Source of the DNA: Paenibacillus sp. HWE-109
Lineage (GTDB): Bacteria; Bacillota; Bacilli; Paenibacillales; NBRC-103111
DNA: 64,000 bases
Reading direction: 5' to 3'
NCBI RefSeq assembly: GCF_022163125.1
Contig: NZ_CP091881.1
Location: 4,960,001 to 5,024,000, forward strand
A program made the translations under genes and the position numbers. The notes under the pieces were generated by a model that saw nothing but the letters and a program-made list of their open reading frames with translations, searched no databases and had not been told where the DNA came from. Below are positions 44,488-53,315 of this stretch, in pieces; position 1 is the stretch's first letter; every line of letters starts with the position of its first letter.

Positions 44488-44528
44488 CAAAAAAGGCCGC
44501 TCACAAGATAACCTTGTGAGACAGCCTT
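44488..44528 (-). terminator. Terminator after the chemoreceptor gene
   Basis: AAGGC..CTCACAAG and CTTGTGAG..GCCTT arms, followed on the minus strand by TTTTTT. Confidence 0.88.
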
Positions 44529-44534
44529 CAATCA

Positions 44535-46637
44535 TTACACTTTAAATCGGGCAAGTAAATCCACCAGTTCCTGTACAAGATGGCCCAGGGCCTCTGATGA
44601 AGCACTGATTTCTTCCATTGTGGCTAATTGTTCTTCGGAAGCTGCAGCTACATTTTGCGCATTGTGCGTGGAACTTCTTGCAATGCTTGCCAGTTGTTCC
44701 ACTGTTGCCAAGACCTGCTCTGTGCTTGCTGACATTTGCTCTGACGCCGCTGAAACTTCTTGAATTTGTTGATGAACCTGTGTCATGTCCACTGTAATGG
44801 ACGCGAAAATCTCGCCGCTTTCGGTTACGACTTGAACACCCTTGGTGACTTCCGTTGTCCCTTGATCCATGCTTTTCACGGCTAACTTCGTATCTTCACT
44901 GATTTCACTGATTAGTTCTGCGATTTGATGAGAAGCTGCGTTAGACTGCTCGGCAAGTTTGCGAACTTCCGCGGCTACGACGGCGAAGCCTCTGCCATGC
45001 TCGCCTGCTCTTGATGCTTCAATAGCTGCATTAAGCGCTAATAAGTTCGTTTGCTTGCTGATCCCAGAAATAACACCAATGATACTCCCGATCGCTTCCG
45101 AACGCTCACCTAGGCGGCGAACTACGATAGAAGTTTCTTCGACTTTCTCTTTCAAAAAGCCCATTTGGCGAACCGCCATTTGGATGTTGTCATTCCCTGC
45201 CGTTGTTTTGACTCTTACATCCTCTGTGGAGTCCGTCACGATCGCGGTAGATTCAGCAATTTTCTGTACACCGATTGCCATTTCCGTCATTGCTCGTGCC
45301 GTTTCCTGCGCATCGATTAGTTGCGTCTCGGAGCCGCTAGCCATCTCCTGAATAGAAATCGCGATCGTTTCGGCGGCCCTACTTGTTTGTTCTGCACTGG
45401 CATTCAGTTGTTCAGACGTCGCACCAACCGACATGGCATGCTCAGTAACGGTGTGAATCATCATACGCAGCTTGTCTACCATTGTATTAAACTGTTCCGA
45501 CATCAGTCCGAACTCATCTCTGCCTTTGACCGTCAGCTTCTCGGTAAATTCGCCTTCCGCTAGCTTCACGGAAAGTCGGCTTACTGCTTGTATAGGACTT
45601 AGAACAAACATCCGAACAATAAGGAACATAATGACAGCCAGAATAATTAAAGCCGAAATCGCAATGATCAGAGAAAGGGTCAGTCCTTCGTTAAAAGCTT
45701 GCAAAATCGTTTGCTTGGAAATAACGGATTCCATATACCAAGCGTGATCTGAGCCGTCAAGTTGTATAGGCGTAAATAAGTGAAGATCCTCTCCGTTGCT
45801 TCCCTTCATGTAAGCCGATCGTTCCCCTTTTTGAACACCTTCCCAAATGGCTGCTGTTTCCGGATTCTCGCTATAAGGTTTGCTTACTTTCTCTGGTGAA
45901 GTTCCATTCGCAACATAGCTTCCAGCTGCCGAGACCATCGACGCGTAGCCGCCGAGCGGTTTTAGTTGTTCAATTTGCTTTTGCATATCGCTAAGCGCCA
46001 TATCTGCTCCTACGATACCAAGGAAATTGCCCTGCTTGTCCAAAATCGGCAAAATCAACGAAGTGATTAAGACATCTTTCCCACTGATGGGATATAGATA
46101 TGGCTCGATCCACGTATTTTTTTTCGTCTTCTTGGCGATCAGATAATAATCTCCTGCGCCTTCTTTCTCATAATCCAATAAAGGCTGGACATCAATTTTG
46201 TCATCAACTCTTACCACATAGGGAATGAAGCGGCCCGTGCTGTCGTCATATGGCAGTTTTTTGATGTTTGCTGCATCTTTCTTATCGAATGCGTTAGGTT
46301 CCCAGAGTGTATAAAAGGCTAACATCTTTTTATGCTCAACCAATTCGGCATTTAAAATTCGGACTACTTCCTCGCGTGTCAATGACTTGGAAGTACTTGC
46401 TTCTAGAACTACACTGCGAAGCGTCGATAAGGACGCAACGGTCTCATCCACCTGTTTCTGAAAGTCATTGGATACGGCTGACGAAGCCTCTTTCGCCTGC
46501 GATTCTCCCTGACTCAAGCTGCTGCTGTAGATTTGTTTGAGATTCACGCCAATCAAGCTTCCAAAAGCTAAGAGAAGCACCAAACCAATCGCGACGCCTA
46601 ATTTAAAAGACAATTTCCGGTTACGCAACCACATCAT
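44535..46637 (-). CDS. Methyl-accepting chemotaxis protein with dCache sensor
   Basis: 700 residues. Helix 1 (about 13-32), a large external dCache-type sensor (about 40-310: MLAFYTLWEPNAFDKK, GIVGADMALSDMQKQIE), helix 2 (about 320-342), HAMP, and a long cytoplasmic coiled coil with the signalling hairpin tip QTNLLALNAAIEASRAGEHG (about 530) and FAVVAAEVRKLAEQS. It senses a small ligand outside and signals to CheA. GGGGAG precedes the ATG. It stands alone. Confidence 0.96.
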   Translation of the reverse strand: MMWLRNRKLSFKLGVAIGLVLLLAFGSLIGVNLKQIYSSSLSQGESQAKEASSAVSNDFQKQVDETVASLSTLRSVVLEASTSKSLTREEVVRILNAELVEHKKMLAFYTLWEPNAFDKKDAANIKKLPYDDSTGRFIPYVVRVDDKIDVQPLLDYEKEGAGDYYLIAKKTKKNTWIEPYLYPISGKDVLITSLILPILDKQGNFLGIVGADMALSDMQKQIEQLKPLGGYASMVSAAGSYVANGTSPEKVSKPYSENPETAAIWEGVQKGERSAYMKGSNGEDLHLFTPIQLDGSDHAWYMESVISKQTILQAFNEGLTLSLIIAISALIILAVIMFLIVRMFVLSPIQAVSRLSVKLAEGEFTEKLTVKGRDEFGLMSEQFNTMVDKLRMMIHTVTEHAMSVGATSEQLNASAEQTSRAAETIAISIQEMASGSETQLIDAQETARAMTEMAIGVQKIAESTAIVTDSTEDVRVKTTAGNDNIQMAVRQMGFLKEKVEETSIVVRRLGERSEAIGSIIGVISGISKQTNLLALNAAIEASRAGEHGRGFAVVAAEVRKLAEQSNAASHQIAELISEISEDTKLAVKSMDQGTTEVTKGVQVVTESGEIFASITVDMTQVHQQIQEVSAASEQMSASTEQVLATVEQLASIARSSTHNAQNVAAASEEQLATMEEISASSEALGHLVQELVDLLARFKV

Positions 46638-46791
46638 AATTAATCTCCCCTCTCTCTATCTGCTCTATTTAAATATTTATCGACAATTCGACAAAATTTT
46701 TGAATAGTCTTGCACAAAATAATTGGTTAAAAACACGACCTCAAATAAGCAACTTCGGCTAATCGCAGATGCGCTATTGGTGTCCGCCAAT

Positions 46792-46831
46792 AAAAAAAAT
46801 CATCCACTTGAGCATTGCACTCAATGGATGA
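46792..46831 (-). terminator. Terminator after the SufR-like regulator gene
   Basis: TCATCCA/TGGATGA with an inner TTGAG/CTCAA pairing, followed on the minus strand by an A/T-rich T-run. Confidence 0.85.
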
Positions 46832-47464
46832 CTATTTATTTTGCGTTATGATATATAAACATTTATTGCCGCCCTTGGCCAAGCATTCCGTTCGTTCCAC
46901 ATTGGCGTCAAGCAAATGCTGAAAAAGCGCTAGCTCGCATCGACAAGCTTGTTGAAAAACATTCGCCACTTGCGTAATCGGACAGTTATGCTCGCTGAAC
47001 ACAAACTCGCCTTCGTCTACCTGTGACCAATCCACCATATAACCATTCTCATTCTGTATGAGTGCAAGCTCAGCTACCCGTTGTTCCAAGCTCTTCTCCT
47101 GCATTCGCGCCTCATAGCGAGATTGAAGCTTCTCTTGTCTGCCTTCAAAAAGCCGATCTATTTTCTCATGACCTTCGCCTTCGAGCAATTCATCCAGTAA
47201 ATCTATCGTTAGCTGCATATATTTCTTGGGAAATAATTCGTCAGCTAGCGGGGCTAATGTGTAAACATTCGTCGGTCTGCCCATCGCCTGCCGGACAAGC
47301 TTTGTTTCGAGCAAATCGTCTTTCTCCAAGGAATGAATATGACGTCTGACGGCCATTTCTGTTATCCCCAGCTGTTTGGACATGTCATGAACACTTAGAG
47401 GCCCTTGAGTCTTGAGCATAGAAAGAATCACTTTGCGTGTGGATGTTTCAAGTGCTTGATTCAT
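46832..47464 (-). CDS. SufR-like winged-helix regulator with a cysteine cluster
   Basis: 210 residues. The N-terminal HTH (about 15-65) reads GPLSVHDMSKQLGITEMAVR and RHIHSLEKDDLLE, then GRPTNVYTLAPLADELFPK, as in SufR/DeoR-like regulators. The C-terminal part has four cysteines: HNCPI (about 157), CRCE (about 172-174) and KCLYII (about 201), suitable for an Fe-S cluster or metal. A decayed relative of its C-terminus occurs at 58618-58785. Its target is not evident. Confidence 0.85.
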   Translation of the reverse strand: MNQALETSTRKVILSMLKTQGPLSVHDMSKQLGITEMAVRRHIHSLEKDDLLETKLVRQAMGRPTNVYTLAPLADELFPKKYMQLTIDLLDELLEGEGHEKIDRLFEGRQEKLQSRYEARMQEKSLEQRVAELALIQNENGYMVDWSQVDEGEFVFSEHNCPITQVANVFQQACRCELALFQHLLDANVERTECLAKGGNKCLYIITQNK

Positions 47465-47546
47465 TGGCTCACCTACCCTCAGACTATCGTTAGTCTCATT
47501 TTACAGCAACATAAACAATAAGTAAATTAAGAAACAACTATGTATG

Positions 47547-47978
47547 TTATTCCAGTTCGTGCTTGATAAACGCGCTAACACTCGAAGCAAATTCCTCAAA
47601 AACCGCTGGCAATAGAGGGATTAGCGGATTTAAATCCTGACGATTCCATTCTGCATAATCTTGAACGAGCGGCTTCCTCAGCTTCACAAGCTGCAGCAGC
47701 GTTGCTTTCAATGGTTCCGAGTAAGCCCCTTCACCATGGACAATTTCGAGAATATCTTCATAACTGCTCGCATCTCGCAATATAAAAGCGTCAATTAGTA
47801 AACTTCCAATATCCGTCACCGTTTCGATAGCCAAATGAAGCACCCGCTCTTGGGCAAGCTGCCAAACAAGATCATTCGTGCCGCGCTCCCACTGCTGTTT
47901 CAACTGATTGCTAGCTTCTGCTAAAGAAGACAGAAACTGAATTCTTTGATCAATTTGTTCATGATTAATAAAGTACAT
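47547..47978 (-). CDS. DUF86 / HepT-like protein without an MNT partner
   Basis: 143 residues, all-helical, fitting the DUF86 family (B. subtilis YutE relatives; HepT toxins). The HepT catalytic motif R-x4-6-H-x-Y is seen as RKPLVQDY (about 101-108) with Gln in place of His, so RNase activity by the known mechanism is unlikely. No minimal nucleotidyltransferase gene is adjacent. It is preceded 4 bases upstream by a 35-aa membrane ORF. Probably a housekeeping YutE-like role rather than a toxin (inference). Confidence 0.75.
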   Translation of the reverse strand: MYFINHEQIDQRIQFLSSLAEASNQLKQQWERGTNDLVWQLAQERVLHLAIETVTDIGSLLIDAFILRDASSYEDILEIVHGEGAYSEPLKATLLQLVKLRKPLVQDYAEWNRQDLNPLIPLLPAVFEEFASSVSAFIKHELE

Positions 47979-47982
47979 ACGG

Positions 47983-48090
47983 CTATCTCCGTCCTCTTTT
48001 ACGCCATTTCGTCCAAATTACCATTGCAAAAAAAGTGATAATTACCAAAAACACTAACAATATCGCCTGCATGACATATTCATAGCTCAT
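47983..48090 (-). CDS. 35-aa single-pass membrane protein
   Basis: MSYEYVMQAILLVFLVIITF, then FAMVIWTKWRKRGRR. One hydrophobic helix (about 6-28) is followed by a basic tail, so the C-terminus should be cytoplasmic. AGAGGGTGAAG lies before the ATG. Its stop codon is only 4 bases from the DUF86 gene start, indicating a two-gene operon and probable coupling. Confidence 0.6.
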   Translation of the reverse strand: MSYEYVMQAILLVFLVIITFFAMVIWTKWRKRGRR

Positions 48091-48252
48091 GTTCTTCACC
48101 CTCTTGACTTCACTTGTTTCAATCTTCTCTCAGTGTATCGCGGGCAGCTAGGAAGCGTCAAGCAAGCAGCCTGACTCACCTGCTAAGGATGTTGTTGTCC
48201 TGTTAATTCTTTCATGATACAGTGAAAAAAGTGAAAAAAGGAGACTTCCCTT

Positions 48253-49302
48253 ATGTTATCTAGACCCAAACTTCCAGAAATCGACATCGTGCGCGCAATT
48301 GCAATCCTAGCTGTTCTGCTCATACACGGAACCTCCGGGGCGACTTTACTGCCTCTGGGTACCGTTTCTCAAGCTGTCTTCTTCACACTCAACCAGGCCA
48401 GTTTATTCACGGTCCCTTTGTTCATCTGGATCAGCGGTGTTGTCCTTTTCTACACCTACTACGACCGATGGGAGCCGGGCATGTCTCGTACTTTCTGGAC
48501 GAAACGACTGCGTAAGATTCTGATTCCCTACGTGCTTTGGTCTATTTTCTACTATTTGTATAACCAGTTTATGTTTCACGGAACGATTCACTTCAATGTG
48601 ATTTATCTCTTAAAACTATTGCTATCTGGAAATGCCAGCTATCATCTCTATTATATGATCATCATTGTTCAGTTCTATTTACTGTTTCCATGGATGATGA
48701 CGCTCGTAAAACGCTCACCTCGCATTCGTCAACTGTTAATTCCTATAGGAATTGGCCTGCAAGCGGCAGGCTATAGCTTTCACCATTGGATTACACCAAT
48801 CCCTGAATATGCCTCTTTGTTTATCAGTTATACGGCATTATTCGCGTTCGGAGCTTTCATGGGGATTCATTATTCAGCCATCATCAACTGGGCCAATCAT
48901 AACCGCAGATGGATCTATGGCTTTACCGTGCTGACTGGGACCACTTATACCCTACTGCTGCTTCTTCATCAATATAGCCTTATTTCTCTTGAAAATACCT
49001 GGTTTGAATTGGCGCTGCTTGCCTATTGTTTGGCTGTTCCGCTATGCGTTGATCTGGGGGCGCGCCAATTGCTCGTGAAAGAAACCAGCCTAAGTCGTTT
49101 CGCCACCTCCATCGGCACGGCTTCTTTCGGAATCTACCTCCTGCATCCAGCCTTGCTGACACTCTGGGATCTAGCCAGGCCCGAGCAGGAATCGTCAATT
49201 GGGTTGTATGATTGGCACACAATCGGTTCCATACTCATAGGGCTTATCGGCTCCTGGCTGTTCGTGCTGCTTTATACGCGCATAGTTAATAGAAGAACCT
49301 GA
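48253..49302 (+). CDS. Acyltransferase-3 family membrane protein
   Basis: 349 residues with about ten hydrophobic helices. The N-terminal EIDIVRAIAILAVLLIHGTS (about 6-25) has the family's Arg and catalytic His; the second conserved part is FWTKRLRKILIPYVLWSIFY (about 84-103), and the C-terminus has ASFGIYLLHPALL (about 291-303). Members transfer acetyl or other acyl groups to sugars of exopolysaccharide, teichoic acid or antibiotics. AAGGAG precedes the ATG. Substrate unknown. Confidence 0.93.
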   Translation: MLSRPKLPEIDIVRAIAILAVLLIHGTSGATLLPLGTVSQAVFFTLNQASLFTVPLFIWISGVVLFYTYYDRWEPGMSRTFWTKRLRKILIPYVLWSIFYYLYNQFMFHGTIHFNVIYLLKLLLSGNASYHLYYMIIIVQFYLLFPWMMTLVKRSPRIRQLLIPIGIGLQAAGYSFHHWITPIPEYASLFISYTALFAFGAFMGIHYSAIINWANHNRRWIYGFTVLTGTTYTLLLLLHQYSLISLENTWFELALLAYCLAVPLCVDLGARQLLVKETSLSRFATSIGTASFGIYLLHPALLTLWDLARPEQESSIGLYDWHTIGSILIGLIGSWLFVLLYTRIVNRRT

Positions 49303-49323
49303 GGCGCTGAACCTCAGGTTCTT
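49293..49323. terminator. Bidirectional terminator overlapping a gene end
   Basis: AAGAACCTGAGG and CCTCAGGTTCTT form a perfect 12-bp stem with a 7-base loop, shared by convergent genes; the left arm covers the last codons of the acyltransferase. Confidence 0.92.
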
Positions 49324-49324
49324 C

Positions 49325-49990
49325 TTATTTAAACCGCGCTAATAGCGCCCAACGCCGCTGCTGTCTACGGCTGTAACGCGGCAAGCCGCGGTAAATATCG
49401 AGCGCCTCGCGATACGCGCGCTTGGCGTCCTCTGTACGACCGAGCTGCATATACAGCTGACCGAGCCGGTAATAAGCTTCCACCGAGGAGGAATGCAAAT
49501 CACGGAACTGCTCGATGAAGGCAGCCGCGCGGCCCGGGTCCGCAGGAGCCAATGCCTCGCCTAATCGTAGGTAGGCTTCGCCGAATTTGACGCGCGGATT
49601 CAATTCAATTGCTTTGAGCATAAAGCTCTCGCCTTTGGTCAGATCCCCTAGTTTTAAATAACATAGACCTACTTCATAGTGGACATCTGCCGAATCTTCC
49701 ATGATCTCTAAGGTTTGTTCCAAGTAGGGAAGTGCCTCACGATACTTTTTGCGTTCAAGTAAGATGCGTGCCAACTCCAGCTTCGCTGAGGTATTATGCT
49801 TGTTTGCATGCAAATCGCTGCGCAGCCGAGCTGCCCGGCGATTCAACTGAAACGGCTTAAAAATATTTGGCGTTAATCCGACAAATCTTCTATCTAACAC
49901 ATAGAGAATGATTAATAAGATTAGAAGGGCAATAAACGGATTGCCTACAAGACGCCATAACAAACCAAAAGCCAAAAATTTAAGTAACAC
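49325..49990 (-). CDS. TPR-repeat membrane protein
   Basis: 221 residues from a GTG that has AAAGGAG 8-9 bases upstream. One or two N-terminal membrane helices (about 4-38), a linker, then tetratricopeptide repeats: AKLELARILLERKKYREALP (about 68), ADVHYEVGLCYLKLGDLTKG (about 102), EAYYRLGQLYMQLGRTEDAK (about 170). A Gly/Pro/Arg-rich tail ends it. Likely a membrane-attached protein-binding scaffold; partner unknown. Confidence 0.88.
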   Translation of the reverse strand: MLLKFLAFGLLWRLVGNPFIALLILLIILYVLDRRFVGLTPNIFKPFQLNRRAARLRSDLHANKHNTSAKLELARILLERKKYREALPYLEQTLEIMEDSADVHYEVGLCYLKLGDLTKGESFMLKAIELNPRVKFGEAYLRLGEALAPADPGRAAAFIEQFRDLHSSSVEAYYRLGQLYMQLGRTEDAKRAYREALDIYRGLPRYSRRQQRRWALLARFK

Positions 49991-50086
49991 AGCAAACTCT
50001 CCTTTCAATTTCCTAATACTACCATATTATGACGATATCAGTCATCCATTCCCTTTGCTAAGCCTCCTCTTTTCTTTAAAAGCATA

Positions 50087-50116
50087 TAAAATAACCCAGC
50101 CTGCGGCTAGGTTATT
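50087..50116 (-). terminator. Terminator after the SLH beta-propeller gene
   Basis: AATAACC and GGTTATT arms with an inner AGCC/GGCT stem, followed on the minus strand by TTTTAT; 88 bases after the stop codon, with a fragment of the dispersed repeat between. Confidence 0.75.
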
Positions 50117-50120
50117 AAGT

Positions 50121-50147
50121 CGATCAAAATCGCTCATTCTGAAAATC
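50121..50147. repeat. Fragment of the dispersed intergenic repeat, copy D
   Basis: GATCAAAATCGCTCATTCTG plus AAAATCT matches the second block of copies A-C; the rest of the unit is missing. Confidence 0.7.
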
Positions 50148-50203
50148 TGGTTCTTCCCTAACTATGATAGCTGGGGAGGAATAGACTAGCTAACTGTACT
50201 TTC

Positions 50204-52243
50204 CTATGGTTTCAAAGCAAGCATTCGCACAATGGCTGTCACAGCTTCCGCCCGGGTCGTTAAGGCAGCTGGGGCAAACTGATTGCCTTGCGTGCCGCCA
50301 AGCAGCTTATTTTTGCCCGAGATGACGGCCGCCGGTTTGGCCCACTCCGGAATATCGGCATCGTCCGCATAAGTCGTGGAAACCCCCGGGGTAAGCGCAG
50401 TACCCAGTGCCTTCACGACCATGGAGATCATTTCCGCATGGGTAATGTTAGAAGTCGGATGAAAGGTCCCATCTGGATAGCCGCTGATGATTCCTAGTTT
50501 GACAGCTTGTTTCACTGCCTTTGCCGCCCAGTCCTCAATAGTGTTCGAATCACCGAACGTAAGCGGGTCACCCTCTAGAGCAGGTTTCAAGCCGTTCATA
50601 AGCATAACGGTAAATTCGGATCGCGTGATGCTTGCATCCGGTTTGAATGTAAAGTCAGGATAGCCGCTAGCCACTTTAAGCTCATAGGCACTGGCAATCT
50701 CAGCGCTTGCCCAGTGTCCCTTGGTATCGGTAAAAGGGCTTGCTGCGACACCCGTATTAGTGGGATCAGGCTTCACCGCAGTTCCTTCCGTGACAGTTAT
50801 TTTGCTCTGATCCGTAATCCCGCCATCACTGCTTGCGGTGATGGTTACTGAACCGGGAATAAGCGCCTTGATATTCCCTTTGGCGTCTACAGAAGCGATG
50901 TTGGGATTGCTGCTTTTCCAACCTACTTTCAAATTAGAGGCATAGCTTGGCGTGACGGAGGCTTTAAGCGTTCCGTTCTGCCCTTCTTGCAGAGTTAGTG
51001 CGTGTTGGTCTATCGCCAAGGCAGTTACAGGTACTTTGAGCGCATACATGTCTAGTACAAATACGCTGCCCAAGCCTTGGGCTTTCTTGCCTTCGGCTTC
51101 ATTAAATTTCGTCGATACGTCATATACAGTCCCATCTTCACCAACGGCAAGCGGAAAAGCTTCGTTTGTTTCAATTTTATATTGCCATTGGATACTGCCC
51201 GCTGAACTTAGCGCATACATGGCTTGGTTGCTAGAGGAGTGGGTATAGATCAGCCCATTGGGTCCAATCACAGGTGGGGTCACTGTGCCTCCAGCGGCAA
51301 ACTGCCACTTCAACGTACCGTTCGGCAGTACGGCATTCAACTTCGTATCCTCTGAGCCAAAATAAACGCTGCCGTCCGGGCCAATCGATGGTGCAAACAC
51401 ACGACTGCCCTGATCGTATTCCCATTTTTTCACTCCATTAGGTGAAATAGCATATAGCTTATGATCTTCCGATCCAGCATAAATCGTGTCTTCCGGACCA
51501 ATTGCGGGAGCTGATGTCAAGGCTCCTCCTGCTGCAAAAGTCCATTTCTTCGTACCATTGGGTTTGATGGCGTAGAGTGAATTCGTCCCCATGGCTGCAT
51601 AAATAGTGCCATCGGATCCTGCAGCGAGGTTGGCCTGCGATTTAATTTCCAAATCATACCACCACATCTCTGAACCATCTTGCGGATTCAACGCATGAAG
51701 GATCCCGTTCTTGGAGGCCGCGTACAGGGTACCATCCGGTCCAAAAACAGGCACGGATTTGACATGGTCTCCTGCTGGGAAACGCCATTTAATTGAGCCG
51801 TCAGGACGAATAGCAACGACCTCTCCTTGGCTGCCCTCTCTGCCTTTACTTGTATAGATGGTACCATCCGGTCCGACTGTTGGAGGGGTTAAGATTTCCT
51901 CATCAAGCCCCAGCATCCATTTTCTTGTACCATCAGATTGATAAGCCGCGACACCGCTGGCCAAATAGACTTTGGCGCCCAAATAGATCGTATTATCCGA
52001 TGAAACAACCGGAGCTCCCACATAAGAAATAGCGATAGTTGGGGCCTTCCATTTTAACTGCACAAAGCTTGAGTTTTTGAAAATAGTCAAATCTTTGAGA
52101 TTCGGGTTGATATCGATAATTGGCACTACATTTGTCTGCAGCACCGGATCTACTTTTATTTCCGCAGAAGCAGGCAAGGCAACAGTTCCTGCACTAAGCG
52201 CTAGTACGATTAAGCTGCCTATCAAGCGATGTTGAATCCACAT
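50204..52243 (-). CDS. SLH-anchored PQQ-like beta-propeller surface protein
   Basis: 679 residues. Signal peptide (1-28, ending PASA), a PQQ-like seven- or eight-bladed propeller (about 55-400; repeated GPDGTIY and W-x-x-x-G patterns such as IKWRFPAGD and KKWTFAAGG), a bacterial Ig-like Big_2 domain (about 405-490: LTLQEGQNGTLKASVTP, NPNIASVDAKGNIKAL) and three SLH repeats (about 505-679) that attach to wall polymer. No enzymatic residues can be assigned; propellers of this type mostly bind ligands or proteins. Monocistronic. Confidence 0.92.
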   Translation of the reverse strand: MWIQHRLIGSLIVLALSAGTVALPASAEIKVDPVLQTNVVPIIDINPNLKDLTIFKNSSFVQLKWKAPTIAISYVGAPVVSSDNTIYLGAKVYLASGVAAYQSDGTRKWMLGLDEEILTPPTVGPDGTIYTSKGREGSQGEVVAIRPDGSIKWRFPAGDHVKSVPVFGPDGTLYAASKNGILHALNPQDGSEMWWYDLEIKSQANLAAGSDGTIYAAMGTNSLYAIKPNGTKKWTFAAGGALTSAPAIGPEDTIYAGSEDHKLYAISPNGVKKWEYDQGSRVFAPSIGPDGSVYFGSEDTKLNAVLPNGTLKWQFAAGGTVTPPVIGPNGLIYTHSSSNQAMYALSSAGSIQWQYKIETNEAFPLAVGEDGTVYDVSTKFNEAEGKKAQGLGSVFVLDMYALKVPVTALAIDQHALTLQEGQNGTLKASVTPSYASNLKVGWKSSNPNIASVDAKGNIKALIPGSVTITASSDGGITDQSKITVTEGTAVKPDPTNTGVAASPFTDTKGHWASAEIASAYELKVASGYPDFTFKPDASITRSEFTVMLMNGLKPALEGDPLTFGDSNTIEDWAAKAVKQAVKLGIISGYPDGTFHPTSNITHAEMISMVVKALGTALTPGVSTTYADDADIPEWAKPAAVISGKNKLLGGTQGNQFAPAALTTRAEAVTAIVRMLALKP

Positions 52244-52303
52244 AGAAAGCCCCCTTTGGTTACCAATTAATTACATCCATTATTTCATGCCTCCTACTTA
52301 TCT

Positions 52304-53227
52304 TCAATATGTCTTTGCACTTAATGTGATGACAACATTGCCTTTTTTATGTCCTTTTTCGACATATCGATGAGCCTCTGCCATCTGTTCTAGCGGATAG
52401 CGGCGGTCGATGATGGGTCGTAACTTCCCTGTCTCTGCGAGCTCTTTGAGGAATATCAAATCTGCTTTGCTTACCTTGGCTACCCCAGATCCCTCAACAG
52501 ACACGTAGACCCCATTCGGCGTCAACGCGGTCTTGCAATTCGCTTTGGAGATTTTCCCAACAGCATCAAAGATGATATCGTAATGCACCCCACTTTGTGC
52601 AAAATCTTCCTGCGTGTAATCCACTACTTGATCTGCTCCCAGAGACCTCACCAATGCGACATTAGCCGTGCTGCATACTCCGGTAACTTCTGCACCATAA
52701 TGCTTGGCAAGCTGAACAGCGGCTGTTCCTACTGCTCCGGAGGCCCCATAGATAAGAACTTTCTTACAGCTCTGAATACCTGCTTTTCGAAGAAAATGCA
52801 AGGCTGAAGTTCCGCCAAAAGGAATAGCAGCCGCTTCCTCAAACGTCATATTCGTTGGTTTGAGCGCCACTTCCCCGTTTGCAGGCAGACAGGCGTACTC
52901 AGCATGAGCACCAAAACGCATCCCATTTAAGGCATAAACATGGTCACCTTTTTGGAATTGTGTCACATCTTTGCCTATTGCTTCAATCTCGCCCGCTAAT
53001 TCCAAACCCAGAATCGGTTTTCTCGGTTTTCTCAAACCTATCATGATCCTCATTGGAATCCAGAACAAGAATGGGCTTCTAAAACTGCGGATTCTGCAAT
53101 CCCCTGATGTAACTGTCGTTGCATAGACTTTAATCAACACTTCATTGTCCTTAGGCGTAGGCTTATCTACCTCTTGGAGTTTCAAGACATCCGGTGATCC
53201 ATATTTTGTGCAGACAATCGCTCTCAT
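52304..53227 (-). CDS. NAD(P)-dependent quinone-oxidoreductase-like MDR enzyme
   Basis: 307 residues from MRAIVCTKYGSPDVLKLQEV; GAGGGG precedes this ATG by 6-7 bases. The MDR fold without zinc ligands is recognised by VLGLELAGEIEAIGKDV-like sequence near 75, YGASGAVGTAAVQLAKHYGA near 150 and GADQVVDYTQEDF near 185. Such enzymes reduce quinones or enones with NADPH. The gene is read towards the SLH protein gene and follows the MalT-type regulator on the same strand with an 88-bp gap, so that regulator may affect it. Confidence 0.9.
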   Translation of the reverse strand: MRAIVCTKYGSPDVLKLQEVDKPTPKDNEVLIKVYATTVTSGDCRIRSFRSPFLFWIPMRIMIGLRKPRKPILGLELAGEIEAIGKDVTQFQKGDHVYALNGMRFGAHAEYACLPANGEVALKPTNMTFEEAAAIPFGGTSALHFLRKAGIQSCKKVLIYGASGAVGTAAVQLAKHYGAEVTGVCSTANVALVRSLGADQVVDYTQEDFAQSGVHYDIIFDAVGKISKANCKTALTPNGVYVSVEGSGVAKVSKADLIFLKELAETGKLRPIIDRRYPLEQMAEAHRYVEKGHKKGNVVITLSAKTY

Positions 53228-53315
53228 GCGCTTCCCCCTCAACGTCCATTTACAAGGAGTGTAGCGGCAAAACGGTACGCCATACAGATACTAAAGTACT
53301 GTTTGCAAATGAAGT

